A stretch of DNA of 64,000 bases from Heterotrichella gracilis (taxonomy: Eukaryota > Sar > Xanthophyceae > Tribonematales > Xanthonemataceae), in the NCBI GenBank assembly GCA_032358255.1, contig JAULBX010026940.1:543957-607956 (forward strand), in the 5' to 3' direction. The notes under the pieces were generated by a model. That model had not been told where the DNA came from and did not search any database. It saw nothing but the letters and a program-made list of their open reading frames with translations. Shown in pieces: positions 55,444-64,000 of the stretch. Position numbers and translations under genes: made by a program. Within the stretch, counting starts at the first letter, position 1. Each line of letters starts with the position of its first letter.

Positions 55444-56883
55444 TTATTTACACCCATTCTTAATTAACTCATCTTCTGCTTTGTCATATTTTAATGACTT
55501 TGCTTGTTTTAAATCCGCGCAAGAACCAGGAACATCACTCATGTATTTTTTTAGTTTACCTCTAAAATAGTAAGCTCTTCCGCTTTTTGGATCCAACTCA
55601 ATAGCTTTGCTAAGATCAGCCAACGCTAAAGCGTCTTTTTCTGTCTGGTAATATGTAACTCCTCTTTCAAGTATCGCTAATTTATAATCCGGCTTTATTT
55701 TTAGCGACTCATTAAAATCTTCAATAGCCCCCGTGTAATCTTTTAGCATGTATTTACTAATGCCACGTTGGTAGTAGGTATCATGAGATTTTTTTAACGC
55801 TAAAGCAGAACTACAATCTTCAACAACACCTTTATCATCTTGCAGCGCATATTTAACTATAGCACGATAATAATAAGCCGTTTCATTTTTGTTGTTTTTT
55901 TGTAACGACATGTTAAGATCAGTCATTGCCTCGGAAAATTTATCCTGGTAATAGTAATTTACACCACGCCATAAATAATGTTTAGAATCGTCTAACTTAA
56001 GGTCTATCGCAGCATTAAAATCCGGTTCCGCTTCTTTGTACTTAAATAATTCAAATTTGCAAAGCGCACGGTTGTAATAGGCTTCAGGTTTTGCAGCATC
56101 TAATTCAATAGCCTTATTGTTATCTGACAAAGCTTTTTCATAATTCTTTAATTCGTAGTAACTAATTGCTCTGTTGTAATAAGCTGTAGCATATTTTGGA
56201 TCGTGATGAATTACAGTATCATAATCCTGAATAGATTCTTTATATTTTTTTAAACTAATATAAATTAAACCACGCCAGAAATAAGTATCGTAATAAGAAT
56301 GAATAGATAAAGCTTTGTTGCAATCCGCTAATCCGCCATCAAAATCTTCTAAATAATATTTTACAATAGCGCGGTAATAATAAGCGCTTTCGTAACCCGG
56401 ATCAGATTCTACAGCTTTGTTTAAAACCGGCAAAGCTTCTTTATAACTTGCAAGTTCCTTTAATGCCGCCCCTTTAAACGTAAGTGCTCTGGCATAATCC
56501 GGCTTATAAGATATAGCAGTATCAAAATCGGCAATTGCTACTTTATAGTTCTTTAATTTATAGTTACACAATCCTCTTCCGTAAAAAGCATCATGTTTTT
56601 TTCTACCATTATAAATACTTTTGCTAAAGTTGGTAATGCCATCTTTATAATCTTGCATCTCATAAGCGCACAAACCTCTGTTATATAATGCATTATTATC
56701 ATTAGGTTTTTTAGTTAGGTAGGCCGTATAATCATTATATGATTCTTTATATTCTCCTTTTTCAAACTTCTCATAAGCACTTGTAAATAATGGATCGGTT
56801 TCATCTTTATCGCGTTGCGAAAATAGATTTTGACTTACTAAAATAATAATAGTTGCTAGAAAATGGTGTGTAAATTTTTTCAT
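55444..56883 (-). CDS. Secreted TPR-array protein
   Basis: The product has 479 residues. The signal peptide (MKKFTHHFLATIIILVSQNLFSQ) is followed by about 12 consecutive 34-residue TPR units with the pattern ALYNRGLCAYEMQDYKDGI (two aromatic helices, Y-x-x-R-G/A at the turn). The YYxRAxxKYxLxDxxGAIxDxxxAL pattern is typical of Bacteroidota periplasmic TPR proteins. Residues 447-479 (PGSCADLKQAKSL) form a common terminal SEL1/TPR-like cap. Partner unknown. Confidence 0.88.
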   Translation of the reverse strand: MKKFTHHFLATIIILVSQNLFSQRDKDETDPLFTSAYEKFEKGEYKESYNDYTAYLTKKPNDNNALYNRGLCAYEMQDYKDGITNFSKSIYNGRKKHDAFYGRGLCNYKLKNYKVAIADFDTAISYKPDYARALTFKGAALKELASYKEALPVLNKAVESDPGYESAYYYRAIVKYYLEDFDGGLADCNKALSIHSYYDTYFWRGLIYISLKKYKESIQDYDTVIHHDPKYATAYYNRAISYYELKNYEKALSDNNKAIELDAAKPEAYYNRALCKFELFKYKEAEPDFNAAIDLKLDDSKHYLWRGVNYYYQDKFSEAMTDLNMSLQKNNKNETAYYYRAIVKYALQDDKGVVEDCSSALALKKSHDTYYQRGISKYMLKDYTGAIEDFNESLKIKPDYKLAILERGVTYYQTEKDALALADLSKAIELDPKSGRAYYFRGKLKKYMSDVPGSCADLKQAKSLKYDKAEDELIKNGCK

Positions 56884-56999
56884 GGATAAAAAGTTGAGTC
56901 ATAAAAATAAATAAAATTTACTTAGCAGGTACACAATTTTGCCACAAAATAAGTTTGTCTTTTTCTTTTATTTCAGGTAAAATTGCACTTACACGTAAA

Positions 57000-57761
57000 A
57001 TGAGGATAATTACCTATAATGTTAATGGAATAAGAGCAGCCATGGGTCATGGTTTGCTTGACTGGATCAAAGCAACTAATCCGGATGTGCTGTGTTTACA
57101 GGAAGTTAAGGCAACACCCGAACAAGTGGGTGTTTTTGAGTTCGAAGAATTAGGTTATCATCATTATTGGTATCCGGCCCAAAAAAAAGGATATAGTGGC
57201 GTGGCCATTTTTTCAAAAATAGAACCGAAAAATGTTGTGTATGGCTGTGGTATCAAAGAGTACGACGATGAGGGCAGGATCATACGCGTTGATTTTGACG
57301 ATGTTTCTGTAATGAGTGTTTATCACCCAAGTGGCAGTAGTGGCGACTTGCGCCAAGTCTTTAAAATGAAATGGCTGGCTGATTTTAATAGCTATATCGC
57401 TGAATTAAGAAAGACACATAATAATCTTATTTTATGCGGCGATTTTAACATATGTCATAAACCCATAGATATTCACAACCCTAAGTCCAACGCCAATACC
57501 AGCGGTTTTTTGCCAGAAGAACGCGAATGGATGGAACAGTTTATAAATACCGGTTTTATTGATACTTTCAGGCATTTTAACCAGGAACCCCACCAATATA
57601 GCTGGTGGAGTTACAGGGCAGGATCGAGATCAAAGAATTTAGGTTGGCGAATTGATTACAATTTGGCATCGGCCCAACTTGTTGCAAGGCTTAGAAGGTC
57701 GGTGATCTTAGCCGATGCTGTGCATAGCGATCATTGTCCTGTTTTACTTGAAATCGAATAA
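57000..57761 (+). CDS. xth: Exodeoxyribonuclease III
   Basis: This AP endonuclease and 3'-5' exonuclease acts in base-excision repair. I start at ATG 57000 (MRIITYNVNGIRA), the usual start of the family; an upstream in-frame ATG at 56955 adds 15 unlikely residues. The product has 253 residues. The catalytic residues are in ITYNVNGIRA (Asn), CLQEVKA (Glu), the YHPSGSSG loop, CGDFNICH (Asp/Asn) and SDHCPVLLEI (Asp-His). Confidence 0.96.
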   Translation: MRIITYNVNGIRAAMGHGLLDWIKATNPDVLCLQEVKATPEQVGVFEFEELGYHHYWYPAQKKGYSGVAIFSKIEPKNVVYGCGIKEYDDEGRIIRVDFDDVSVMSVYHPSGSSGDLRQVFKMKWLADFNSYIAELRKTHNNLILCGDFNICHKPIDIHNPKSNANTSGFLPEEREWMEQFINTGFIDTFRHFNQEPHQYSWWSYRAGSRSKNLGWRIDYNLASAQLVARLRRSVILADAVHSDHCPVLLEIE

Positions 57762-57816
57762 AAAATAAATTTTACACATTTTCGCCAAAAAAATTAGCAA
57801 AAATCAATCAAAAACC

Positions 57817-57824
57817 TATATTTG
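57817..57824 (+). promoter_or_regulatory. -7 element of the peptide-binding lipoprotein gene
   Basis: TATATTTG matches TAnnTTTG exactly and lies 28 bp before the ATG at 57853. Confidence 0.5.
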
Positions 57825-57852
57825 TTGTTCAAAACTTTGTTATTAAAACACT

Positions 57853-59616
57853 ATGAATAAATTATTTCTATTTAGTTCTATCTCTTTATCATTATTGTTA
57901 ACGTCTTGCGGTGGCGATAAAAAAAATAACAATAGTGATACTTCCGAGGCAAAAGGAGGGGTTTACATGGGTGGAATATTAAGGTTAAATGAAGTTGAGA
58001 ACATCAAAAGCCTTATGCCTATTGCGATCAACGAGATAAATAGTTTTCACATTGCCTCTCAGGTGTACGAAGGTTTGTTAAAATATAATCAGGTAGATCT
58101 TACTTTAATGCCTGGAATTGCAAAAAGTTGGGAGGTTAGTGAAGACCAAACTGAATACACATTTCATTTAAGAGGAAACGCAAAATTTCATGACGATCCT
58201 TGTTTCCCAGAAGGAAAAGGTCGTATGGCAACTGCAGTTGACGTTAAATATTGCTTAGACAAAGTTTGTACTCAAGATCCAAATAACAATCAATTTGATA
58301 TTACTTTAAAAGACCGTGTGCTCGGTGCAAACGAAAATTTTGAAGCTTCAAAAACCGGTAAAGCAACTGGTGTAAAAGGTGTAACGGTTGTAAATGATAC
58401 TACCTTAAAAATAAAATTAATGCATCCTGACGGTAGCTTCTTAAACCTATTAGCAATGCCAGGCTGCTATGTTTACGCTAAAGAAGCGGTTACAAAATAC
58501 GGAGCAGATATGCGCACAAAATGTGTTGGCACAGGACCTTTCTTTGTTGAAACAGTAAAAGAAGGTGAAGTAATTATCATGAAAAAAAATCAGGCTTATT
58601 GGGGTTATGATGAGTTTGGAAATAAACTTCCATATTTAGATGGCATTAAATGGTCTTTTATTCGTGATAAAAAATCTGAGATCCTTGAATTTAAACGTGG
58701 TAATTTAGATATGGTTTACCGTATTCCTGTTGAGATGTTCCATGAATTTATGGGTGAATTGGGAAATGCAAAAAGCAATAATCCTGAGTTTGATATCGTT
58801 TCTTCAACTGCACTGAATACAAATTTCTTTGGATTTAATTTGCAAGCTAATCCTGTATTTGCTAAAAAAGATGTTCGTTTAGCTTTCAATTATGCTATCG
58901 ATCGTCATAAAATAGCTGACTTTACAATTCAAGGTGAAGGTACATCTGCAGATTACGGGATGGTGCCTTATACAGAAGCATTTGAAAAAGAAGGCTACGA
59001 TTACAAATCTTTAAAAGGATACACCTACGATCCGGCAAAGGCAAAAGAATTATTAAAAGCCGCAGGTTACTCTGATGGTAAGGGTTTCCCGGAGATCACT
59101 TTAGAGATTAACAGTGGTGGTGGAGATAGAAATATCTTAATTGCTGAGGTAATTCAAAAAATGTTGAAAGAGAACTTAGGTGTTACTGTAAACATTAATA
59201 CAGTTCCATTTGCTGAGCATATCGAGAATATTCAAGGTGGCAAATCCGATTTCTTCCGTTTTGCATGGGTAAGTGATTATCCGGATCCGGAATCTTTCTT
59301 AACCTTATTTTATGGTAAACACGTTCCCGCAAATGCAACAGAAAAATCTTACATCAACTTCTTCCGTTACAAAAATGCAAGATTTGACTCATTGTTTATG
59401 GCAGCACGCGTTGAACCAGATAAAGCAAAACGTTTTGCTTTATTATCGCAAGCCGAGCAAGTTGTGTTGGATGACGCGCCTTTCATGCCAATTTTTTACG
59501 ATGAGAATTTTAGGTTAGAGCAAAAGAACGTTCGTAATTTGCCTGAAAATCCAATGAATTACATCAACGCAACAACAACTTATTTAATTCCGTTAGATAA
59601 ACTAACTAAAAAATAA
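57853..59616 (+). CDS. Peptide-binding lipoprotein of an ABC importer (SBP family 5)
   Basis: The product has 587 residues. A lipoprotein signal (SLLLTSCGGDKK) anchors it. The mature part matches the oligopeptide/dipeptide-binding family: SQVYEGLLKYNQVDLTLMPGIAKSWEVSEDQTEYTF in pieces, then LRGNAKFHDD, KCVGTGPFFVE and YAIDRHKIADFTIQGEG. It delivers peptides or similar solutes to an inner-membrane permease. The permeases are not adjacent, and the double ATPase at 13931 is the only compatible energiser in the window. It stands alone, between a consensus promoter and a terminator. Confidence 0.93.
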   Translation: MNKLFLFSSISLSLLLTSCGGDKKNNNSDTSEAKGGVYMGGILRLNEVENIKSLMPIAINEINSFHIASQVYEGLLKYNQVDLTLMPGIAKSWEVSEDQTEYTFHLRGNAKFHDDPCFPEGKGRMATAVDVKYCLDKVCTQDPNNNQFDITLKDRVLGANENFEASKTGKATGVKGVTVVNDTTLKIKLMHPDGSFLNLLAMPGCYVYAKEAVTKYGADMRTKCVGTGPFFVETVKEGEVIIMKKNQAYWGYDEFGNKLPYLDGIKWSFIRDKKSEILEFKRGNLDMVYRIPVEMFHEFMGELGNAKSNNPEFDIVSSTALNTNFFGFNLQANPVFAKKDVRLAFNYAIDRHKIADFTIQGEGTSADYGMVPYTEAFEKEGYDYKSLKGYTYDPAKAKELLKAAGYSDGKGFPEITLEINSGGGDRNILIAEVIQKMLKENLGVTVNINTVPFAEHIENIQGGKSDFFRFAWVSDYPDPESFLTLFYGKHVPANATEKSYINFFRYKNARFDSLFMAARVEPDKAKRFALLSQAEQVVLDDAPFMPIFYDENFRLEQKNVRNLPENPMNYINATTTYLIPLDKLTKK

Positions 59617-59636
59617 AATATAAAATTTCAGAAAAG

Positions 59637-59665
59637 ATCCCAGCCAAAAAGGTTGGGATTTTTTT
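59637..59665 (+). terminator. Terminator after the peptide-binding protein
   Basis: ATCCCAGCC pairs with GGTTGGGAT (one G-T pair) around a 5-A loop, followed by T7. Confidence 0.92.
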
Positions 59666-59694
59666 ATTACTATAATTGTACTTAATTTTAATTT

Positions 59695-60372
59695 GTGGAT
59701 CAAAAATTTGTAATAATAGTAGCGGGTGGTACCGGTACCCGCATGCAGAGCACAACGCCAAAACAATTCATAGAAATTAACGGCCAGGCTATTATTATCA
59801 GAACCATTAACGTATTTTTAAATTACGATCCCGCCATTAAAATAATTGTTAGTGTACATCGCGATTTTAAGACCTACCTCGATGAGTTGATCGCAAAACA
59901 CATTCCGGGTAAAAAAAATATTTCTGTTGTTCTTGGGGGAGACACACGCTTTCAGTCGGTAAAGAACGGATTGGTTTTGGTTGATGATGAAACTGCGATC
60001 GTTGGCATCCATGACGCAGCAAGGCCTTCAGTGTCTATACAAACAATTAAGAATTGTTTTGATATGGCAAAAGAAAAAGGAAATGCCATACCCGTTATTG
60101 CAATAAATGAAAGTTTACGAACGATAGATGGAGAAAAAAATTCTTCAGTGAACAGGAATGACTACAAGATAATTCAAACACCACAATGTTTTTTGGCTTC
60201 AAAAATTAAAAAAGCTTTTTTGCAGGAATACAATTCTTCTTTTACTGATGATGCCACGGTTTTAGAATCTACCGGCGAAAAAATAAACCTGGTGGAAGGC
60301 AATATTGAGAATATAAAGATCACTGATCAATTTGACCTGGCCATCGCAAAAGCCTTGCTACACAATGAATAG
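59695..60372 (+). CDS. ispD: 2-C-methyl-D-erythritol 4-phosphate cytidylyltransferase
   Basis: IspD makes CDP-methylerythritol in the non-mevalonate isoprenoid pathway, which supplies undecaprenyl lipids and quinones. The 225 residues include the nucleotide-binding VAGGTGTRMQSTTPKQF, VGIHDAARP and a C-terminal FTDDATVLES. The start is GTG at 59695. The 3' end overlaps polX by 8 bp. Confidence 0.96.
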   Translation: MDQKFVIIVAGGTGTRMQSTTPKQFIEINGQAIIIRTINVFLNYDPAIKIIVSVHRDFKTYLDELIAKHIPGKKNISVVLGGDTRFQSVKNGLVLVDDETAIVGIHDAARPSVSIQTIKNCFDMAKEKGNAIPVIAINESLRTIDGEKNSSVNRNDYKIIQTPQCFLASKIKKAFLQEYNSSFTDDATVLESTGEKINLVEGNIENIKITDQFDLAIAKALLHNE

Positions 60373-61966
60373 CGACGACATAACAAATGCGTTAGAAATA
60401 ACTGCGAAGCTAATGGAGCTTCATAACGAAAATCCATTTAAGATAAAATCAATAGCCGCTGCAGCTTATAAATTAGATAAATTAAGATACGATTTTGAAG
60501 GAAAAACACAGGAAGAAATTTCTTCGGTAGAAGGAATTGGAAAAAGTATTGCAGCAAAAATTCATGAACTTTTAACTACAGGTACAACAAAAGAACTAAC
60601 AGAGTTATATGAAAAAACACCCGTAGGGGTTGTTGAAATGCTTGGTATCAAAGGTCTTGGGCCAAAAAAAGTGAGACAGCTTTGGTTAGAATTGAATTTA
60701 GAAAGTGTTGGAGAATTATTATATGCCTGCAACGAAAATCGCTTAACCGCACTAAAAGGTTTTGGCGAAAAAACGCAGGCTGCAATAAAATTGAGCATCG
60801 AATTTAAATTAGCCAACAATAATAAGTTTCATTACGCTTCGTTAGAAAAGCCGGTAAAAAATTTAATAGAATTTATTTCTGAACAACAAAGTGAATTGCA
60901 GGTGGCCGCAGTTGGCCAATTGGCAAGGAAATGCGAGATAGTTGATAAAATTGAGATATTGGTGGACGGCGAAATTTCAGCGGATATTTCGTCTTTCGAA
61001 AAAACAATTCCGTTAAAAATAAAATATATTTTATGTGAACCTGCCAAGTTTTTTTACAAATATGTTGAGTTAACATCAACACCTTTGCATCTTGAAAAAA
61101 TAAATTTTGTTGGATTAGAGTCAACAGAATTTTTTGACGATGAAGAAATTTACAGCGCATTGAATTTGCAATATATTGAACCAGAATTGCGTGAAGGCTT
61201 GAATGAAGTTGATCTAGCTTTGGAACATGAAATTCCAAAATTGATCGAGATGGAAGACCTCAAAGGCATCCTTCACAATCACACAACATATAGCGATGGT
61301 GTTCATACTTTATCAGAAATGGCGAGCTATTGCAAGGGTCTGGGCTACGAATATTTAGGAATTTGTGATCACTCAAGATCGGCTTTTTACGCAAACGGTT
61401 TACCAATCGAAAAAGTTTTAGAGCAACAAAAAGAGATCGATAAATTGAACCTAACGTTTAGCAACTTTACGGTATTAAAAGGAATTGAAAGTGATATTTT
61501 AAACGATGGTTCTTTGGATTATCCCGAAGAAATTTTAAAAACTTTTGATTTTATTGTGGCCTCTGTTCATTCAAATTTAAAAATGAATGAAGAAAAAGCA
61601 ACTGAAAGATTGATCAAAGCGATCGAAAATCCTTACACATCTATTTTAGGTCATCCCACAGGACGCTTGCTATTGGCTCGTCCCGGCTATCCTATCAATC
61701 ATAAAAAAGTTATTGATGCATGTGCCGCAAACAAAGTGAGCGTGGAGTTAAATGCGCATCCTTATCGTTTGGATATTGATTGGAGATGGATCTGGTATTG
61801 CCTTGAAAAAAATGTAAAGATCTCGATCAACCCGGATGCCCATCACCGAGAGGGTTTCCACGATATGTACTATGGTGTTTGTGTGGCTAGAAAAGGAATG
61901 TTAAGCAAAGAATTTTGTTTAAATGCGCTGAGTTTAGCAGAATTAAAACACGAATTCAGGAAATAA
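60365..61966 (+). CDS. polX: PolX-family protein with PHP exonuclease domain and degenerate polymerase site
   Basis: I start at ATG 60365, which overlaps ispD by 8 bp (533 residues). The N-terminal part has the pol-beta-type helix-hairpin-helix repeats (IEGIGKSIAAKIHE-like, LGIKGLGPKKVRQLW, LKGFGEKTQAAIK). In the palm domain the usual GSxRR...GDIDIL is GQLARKCEIVDKIEIL (about 183-198), so the metal-binding DxD is replaced by KxE. The C-terminal PHP domain is intact: HNHTTYSDG (about 303), CDHS, GIESDIL, VASVHS, LGHPTGR and NPDAHH. It is expected to act as a 3'-5' exonuclease or AP endonuclease in repair. Confidence 0.92.
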   Translation: MNSDDITNALEITAKLMELHNENPFKIKSIAAAAYKLDKLRYDFEGKTQEEISSVEGIGKSIAAKIHELLTTGTTKELTELYEKTPVGVVEMLGIKGLGPKKVRQLWLELNLESVGELLYACNENRLTALKGFGEKTQAAIKLSIEFKLANNNKFHYASLEKPVKNLIEFISEQQSELQVAAVGQLARKCEIVDKIEILVDGEISADISSFEKTIPLKIKYILCEPAKFFYKYVELTSTPLHLEKINFVGLESTEFFDDEEIYSALNLQYIEPELREGLNEVDLALEHEIPKLIEMEDLKGILHNHTTYSDGVHTLSEMASYCKGLGYEYLGICDHSRSAFYANGLPIEKVLEQQKEIDKLNLTFSNFTVLKGIESDILNDGSLDYPEEILKTFDFIVASVHSNLKMNEEKATERLIKAIENPYTSILGHPTGRLLLARPGYPINHKKVIDACAANKVSVELNAHPYRLDIDWRWIWYCLEKNVKISINPDAHHREGFHDMYYGVCVARKGMLSKEFCLNALSLAELKHEFRK

Positions 61967-62214
61967 TTTTTCCATTTTTTTAAGTTTTACAAGTTTATTT
62001 TGCGCAAAGAAATCGCCCCAGTTTTATCTGTTTCGTTTTAGATTTTTTCGACAAAAATTTCGTTTTTTTAGCATGAATGAGTGAATAAATTTATGTTTTT
62101 ATTAAAACATTGATTATCAAATAATTGAGTTTTTTATTTTAGAGCTTCGGTTAGTTTTTTTATCGAATTATCGCTCAATTATCCGTAAAATGTTTTAGCT
62201 TTATAACTGTTAAA
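61967..62214. other. AT-rich intergenic region before the right-edge adhesin
   Basis: No gene, terminator hairpin or consensus -7 was found. A single AATGAGTGAATAA (62076-62088) resembles the half-site TGAGTGAA of the adhesin promoter at 26121, but no second copy lies 21 bp away. Confidence 0.5.
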
Positions 62215-64000
62215 ATTCAGACTATCAGGCCTTTTCGCATATCTTCTCAAAAAAGAGGAATAGTATTCTATGCTATTCTTGTTCTCACTTTTTTCAGCGT
62301 TTGCAGTGCATTCGGTATTGTTCCCGGTTACAATTATTTTAAAAAGCTTACTACACAAGAAGCACAGATATCTGTCGGTACAACTAACCTTGTAAATTTT
62401 CCGGTTTTAGTTCGCTTAACTGATAATGATCTTAAGCATACGAGTAGTGGAGGAAAGGTCACAAACATCAGTGGTTTTGATATTGTCTTCACGTCATCAA
62501 ATGGTACAACGCTTATCAATCATCAGGTTGAAAGATACGATCCTGTGACGGGTGAACTTGTTGCCTGGGTTCAGATCCCGCTACTTAGTGCAACAGTTAA
62601 TACAGATTTTTATATGTATTTTGGAAATGCTACAGTTTCTGTAGATCCTTCTACTACTTCAACCTGGGATGCAAATTTTGTTGCAGCGTATCATTTAAAT
62701 TTAAATCAAAATGATGCCACCAGCAACGGAAATAATTTGAGTCTTGTAGGGACTAACCTTCAAACACCAGCACTAGCGGCCGACGGCAGGGATATTGAAA
62801 CAACTGAGAGCATGTTCTGCTCTCCAAATGCCGTTGTTCAAACAAACGGAGATGTTACTTTAGAAACATGGGTGAATTTTGAAACAGTTCAATTAACCGC
62901 AAATGATAATGTTTTCATTTCTTGTGGCGCAGTTGGAGAAGTCGGAATTCCTGATAATTTATTTTACTTATTTAATTATAATGGAGCAGGCGCAAACACC
63001 AATAAATTGCGTATGTTTTGGGAGTATGGCGCAGGTATCAATGAATCGATTGTTTCTAACGCAACAACTACTTTAGTTGCAGGAACCTGGTATCATCTTG
63101 CCACGGTAAGAGATATTACAAACGGCGTTGTGAATTTTTATGTTGATGGAATCCAACTTGGTACTGCCGTTGCATATACCAATGCTCCCGCTGGGGGAAC
63201 GTTAACAACATTAAGTATTGGCGAATCTCAGGATAATAATATCCGTGATATAGATGGAGACTTTGATGAAATAAGGATTTCTAATTCAGTCCGCACGCCA
63301 GAATATATTCAGGCAACTTTCGAAAGTGGGAAGATCGGTTCAACTTTTATTTCGTATAGCACTACGTCCTGTGTTCCGCCAGATGTTTCCGTTGCAGGAG
63401 CAAGTCAAACAATTTGTGCAACAACTTTTACAATGGCCGCGAATACGCCCACCGCAGGTGTTGGCACATGGTCGTTAATTGCGGGTGGAGGTACAATTAC
63501 AAATTCTTTATCACCAACAACAGGCATAACGGCTTTGGCTGTGGGTGCAAATGTTTTTGAGTGGACAATTACAAGCGGAACCTGCACTTCTGTTTCAGAT
63601 GTAACAATAACAGTTAACGCCAATCCAACCGCCGCAAATGCGGGAAGTAATCAAACAGTTTGTATCTCTTCGCCAAGCACAACACTCAATGGAAATAATC
63701 CTGCTATCGGAACGGGTACTTGGTCTGTTATATCCGGTGGCGCAACTTTCACTAATCCAAATTTAAATAGTACAACGGTTACGGGATTGTCGCTTGGAAC
63801 AAATATTTTACAATGGGAAATTGGTAATGGTGTTTGTGCTACTTCAACATCAACGATGACCATCCAGGTTGACCCTGCAACAAGTATCGCTAACGCAGGC
63901 TCTAACCAAACTGTTTGTATCAATTCACCAACCGCAACATTAGCGGCGAATACCCCAACCACAGGAACAGGAACATGGTCTGTATTAACCGGAGGTGGTG
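62215..64000 (+). CDS. Large secreted DUF2341/LamG repeat protein, N-terminal part
   Basis: The frame is open from a stop at 62152 to the window edge but has no ATG, GTG or TTG before its signal peptide (KRGIVFYAILVLTFFSVCSAFG). ATT at 62215 is the best placed start. The mature part begins with a DUF2341 domain (NLVNFPVLVRLTDNDL, FYMYFGNA), followed by a LamG/concanavalin-like domain (about 155-380, LVAGTWYHLATVRD, NFYVDGIQLG, DGDFDEIRISN). After that come Ig-like repeats of about 75-80 residues (GSNQTVCxxSPxxTLxxNxPxxGTGTWSV). The C-terminus and any sorting domain lie outside the window. It is probably a T9SS cargo. Confidence 0.82.
   Translation, partial: MQTIRPFRISSQKRGIVFYAILVLTFFSVCSAFGIVPGYNYFKKLTTQEAQISVGTTNLVNFPVLVRLTDNDLKHTSSGGKVTNISGFDIVFTSSNGTTLINHQVERYDPVTGELVAWVQIPLLSATVNTDFYMYFGNATVSVDPSTTSTWDANFVAAYHLNLNQNDATSNGNNLSLVGTNLQTPALAADGRDIETTESMFCSPNAVVQTNGDVTLETWVNFETVQLTANDNVFISCGAVGEVGIPDNLFYLFNYNGAGANTNKLRMFWEYGAGINESIVSNATTTLVAGTWYHLATVRDITNGVVNFYVDGIQLGTAVAYTNAPAGGTLTTLSIGESQDNNIRDIDGDFDEIRISNSVRTPEYIQATFESGKIGSTFISYSTTSCVPPDVSVAGASQTICATTFTMAANTPTAGVGTWSLIAGGGTITNSLSPTTGITALAVGANVFEWTITSGTCTSVSDVTITVNANPTAANAGSNQTVCISSPSTTLNGNNPAIGTGTWSVISGGATFTNPNLNSTTVTGLSLGTNILQWEIGNGVCATSTSTMTIQVDPATSIANAGSNQTVCINSPTATLAANTPTTGTGTWSVLTGGG

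Noticed and set aside
62076-62088. LytTR site before the right-edge adhesin
   Set aside because: Only one half-site is present. Neither 21 bp up nor down holds a second copy, and no -7 element lies at the expected distance.

Overview
The window is chromosomal DNA from a low-GC member of the Bacteroidota. Several features agree on this. There are at least five large secreted or surface proteins, three of them visibly ending in type IX secretion system (T9SS) sorting domains (one type B, two type A). Promoters fit the phylum's -7 element TAnnTTTG. No clear Shine-Dalgarno sites were seen. The gene content is also typical: DUF3098 next to uppP, a Wzi-family capsule protein, TPR-SpoIIE phosphatases, and a beta-propeller/Y_Y_Y sensor with a LytTR regulator. 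I cannot place it below phylum. No tRNA, rRNA, CRISPR array, insertion sequence or prophage was seen, and no intergenic gap exceeds about 260 bp.

Layout. 1-3499 (-): the N-terminal 1,166 residues of a giant repeat adhesin that runs off the left edge. 3660-7798: a SWIM-finger protein, a TPR protein with pheS, and a MORN-VWA protein. 7803-8985 (-): four small paralogous lipoproteins. 9129-13811: RNA modification (RlmD-like, TruA, TrmB) around an MsbA-type ABC exporter. 13931-17801: a double-ATPase peptide importer subunit, a DedA protein and a TolC-family protein. 17912-22664 (-): a surface-glycan operon (gmd, fcl, Wzi-like, WecA/MraY-like). 22790-25985: DUF3098, a small membrane protein, uppP, ftsX and a BAX-inhibitor-1 protein. 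26186-31360: a 1,724-residue T9SS type B adhesin. 31574-35449 (-): a cysteine-less lipoamide-dehydrogenase-like flavoprotein, a histidine kinase and an OmpR-type regulator. 35500-42122: a propeller sensor kinase, a secreted protein, a LytTR regulator and a T9SS type A propeller protein. 42263-45028: a K+-dependent-type membrane pyrophosphatase fused to a YceI domain. 45181-49725: a 1,514-residue T9SS type A adhesin. 49805-56883: a TPR-SpoIIE phosphatase, a small secreted protein, an LRR protein and a TPR protein. 57000-61966: exonuclease III, a peptide-binding lipoprotein, IspD and PolX. 62215-64000: the start of another large DUF2341/LamG repeat protein that runs off the right edge.

The dominant theme is the cell surface: giant secreted adhesins, glycan synthesis and attachment, undecaprenyl phosphate recycling, and signalling that could control them. 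The most interesting signal outside the genes is a recurrent promoter layout. Two direct repeats, 21 bp apart, end about 35-40 bp upstream of a -7-like element. This occurs upstream of the secreted gene in the LytTR cluster, upstream of the T9SS gene just after the LytTR gene, and, with a more divergent motif, upstream of two giant adhesins. This is the geometry expected for a LytTR-family activator and suggests a small adhesin regulon. Other points of note are the pyrophosphatase-YceI fusion, a flavoprotein of the disulfide-reductase family without its active-site cysteines, a PolX with a degenerate polymerase site, two genes with no ATG/GTG/TTG start, and a relic of a lost T9SS gene end.
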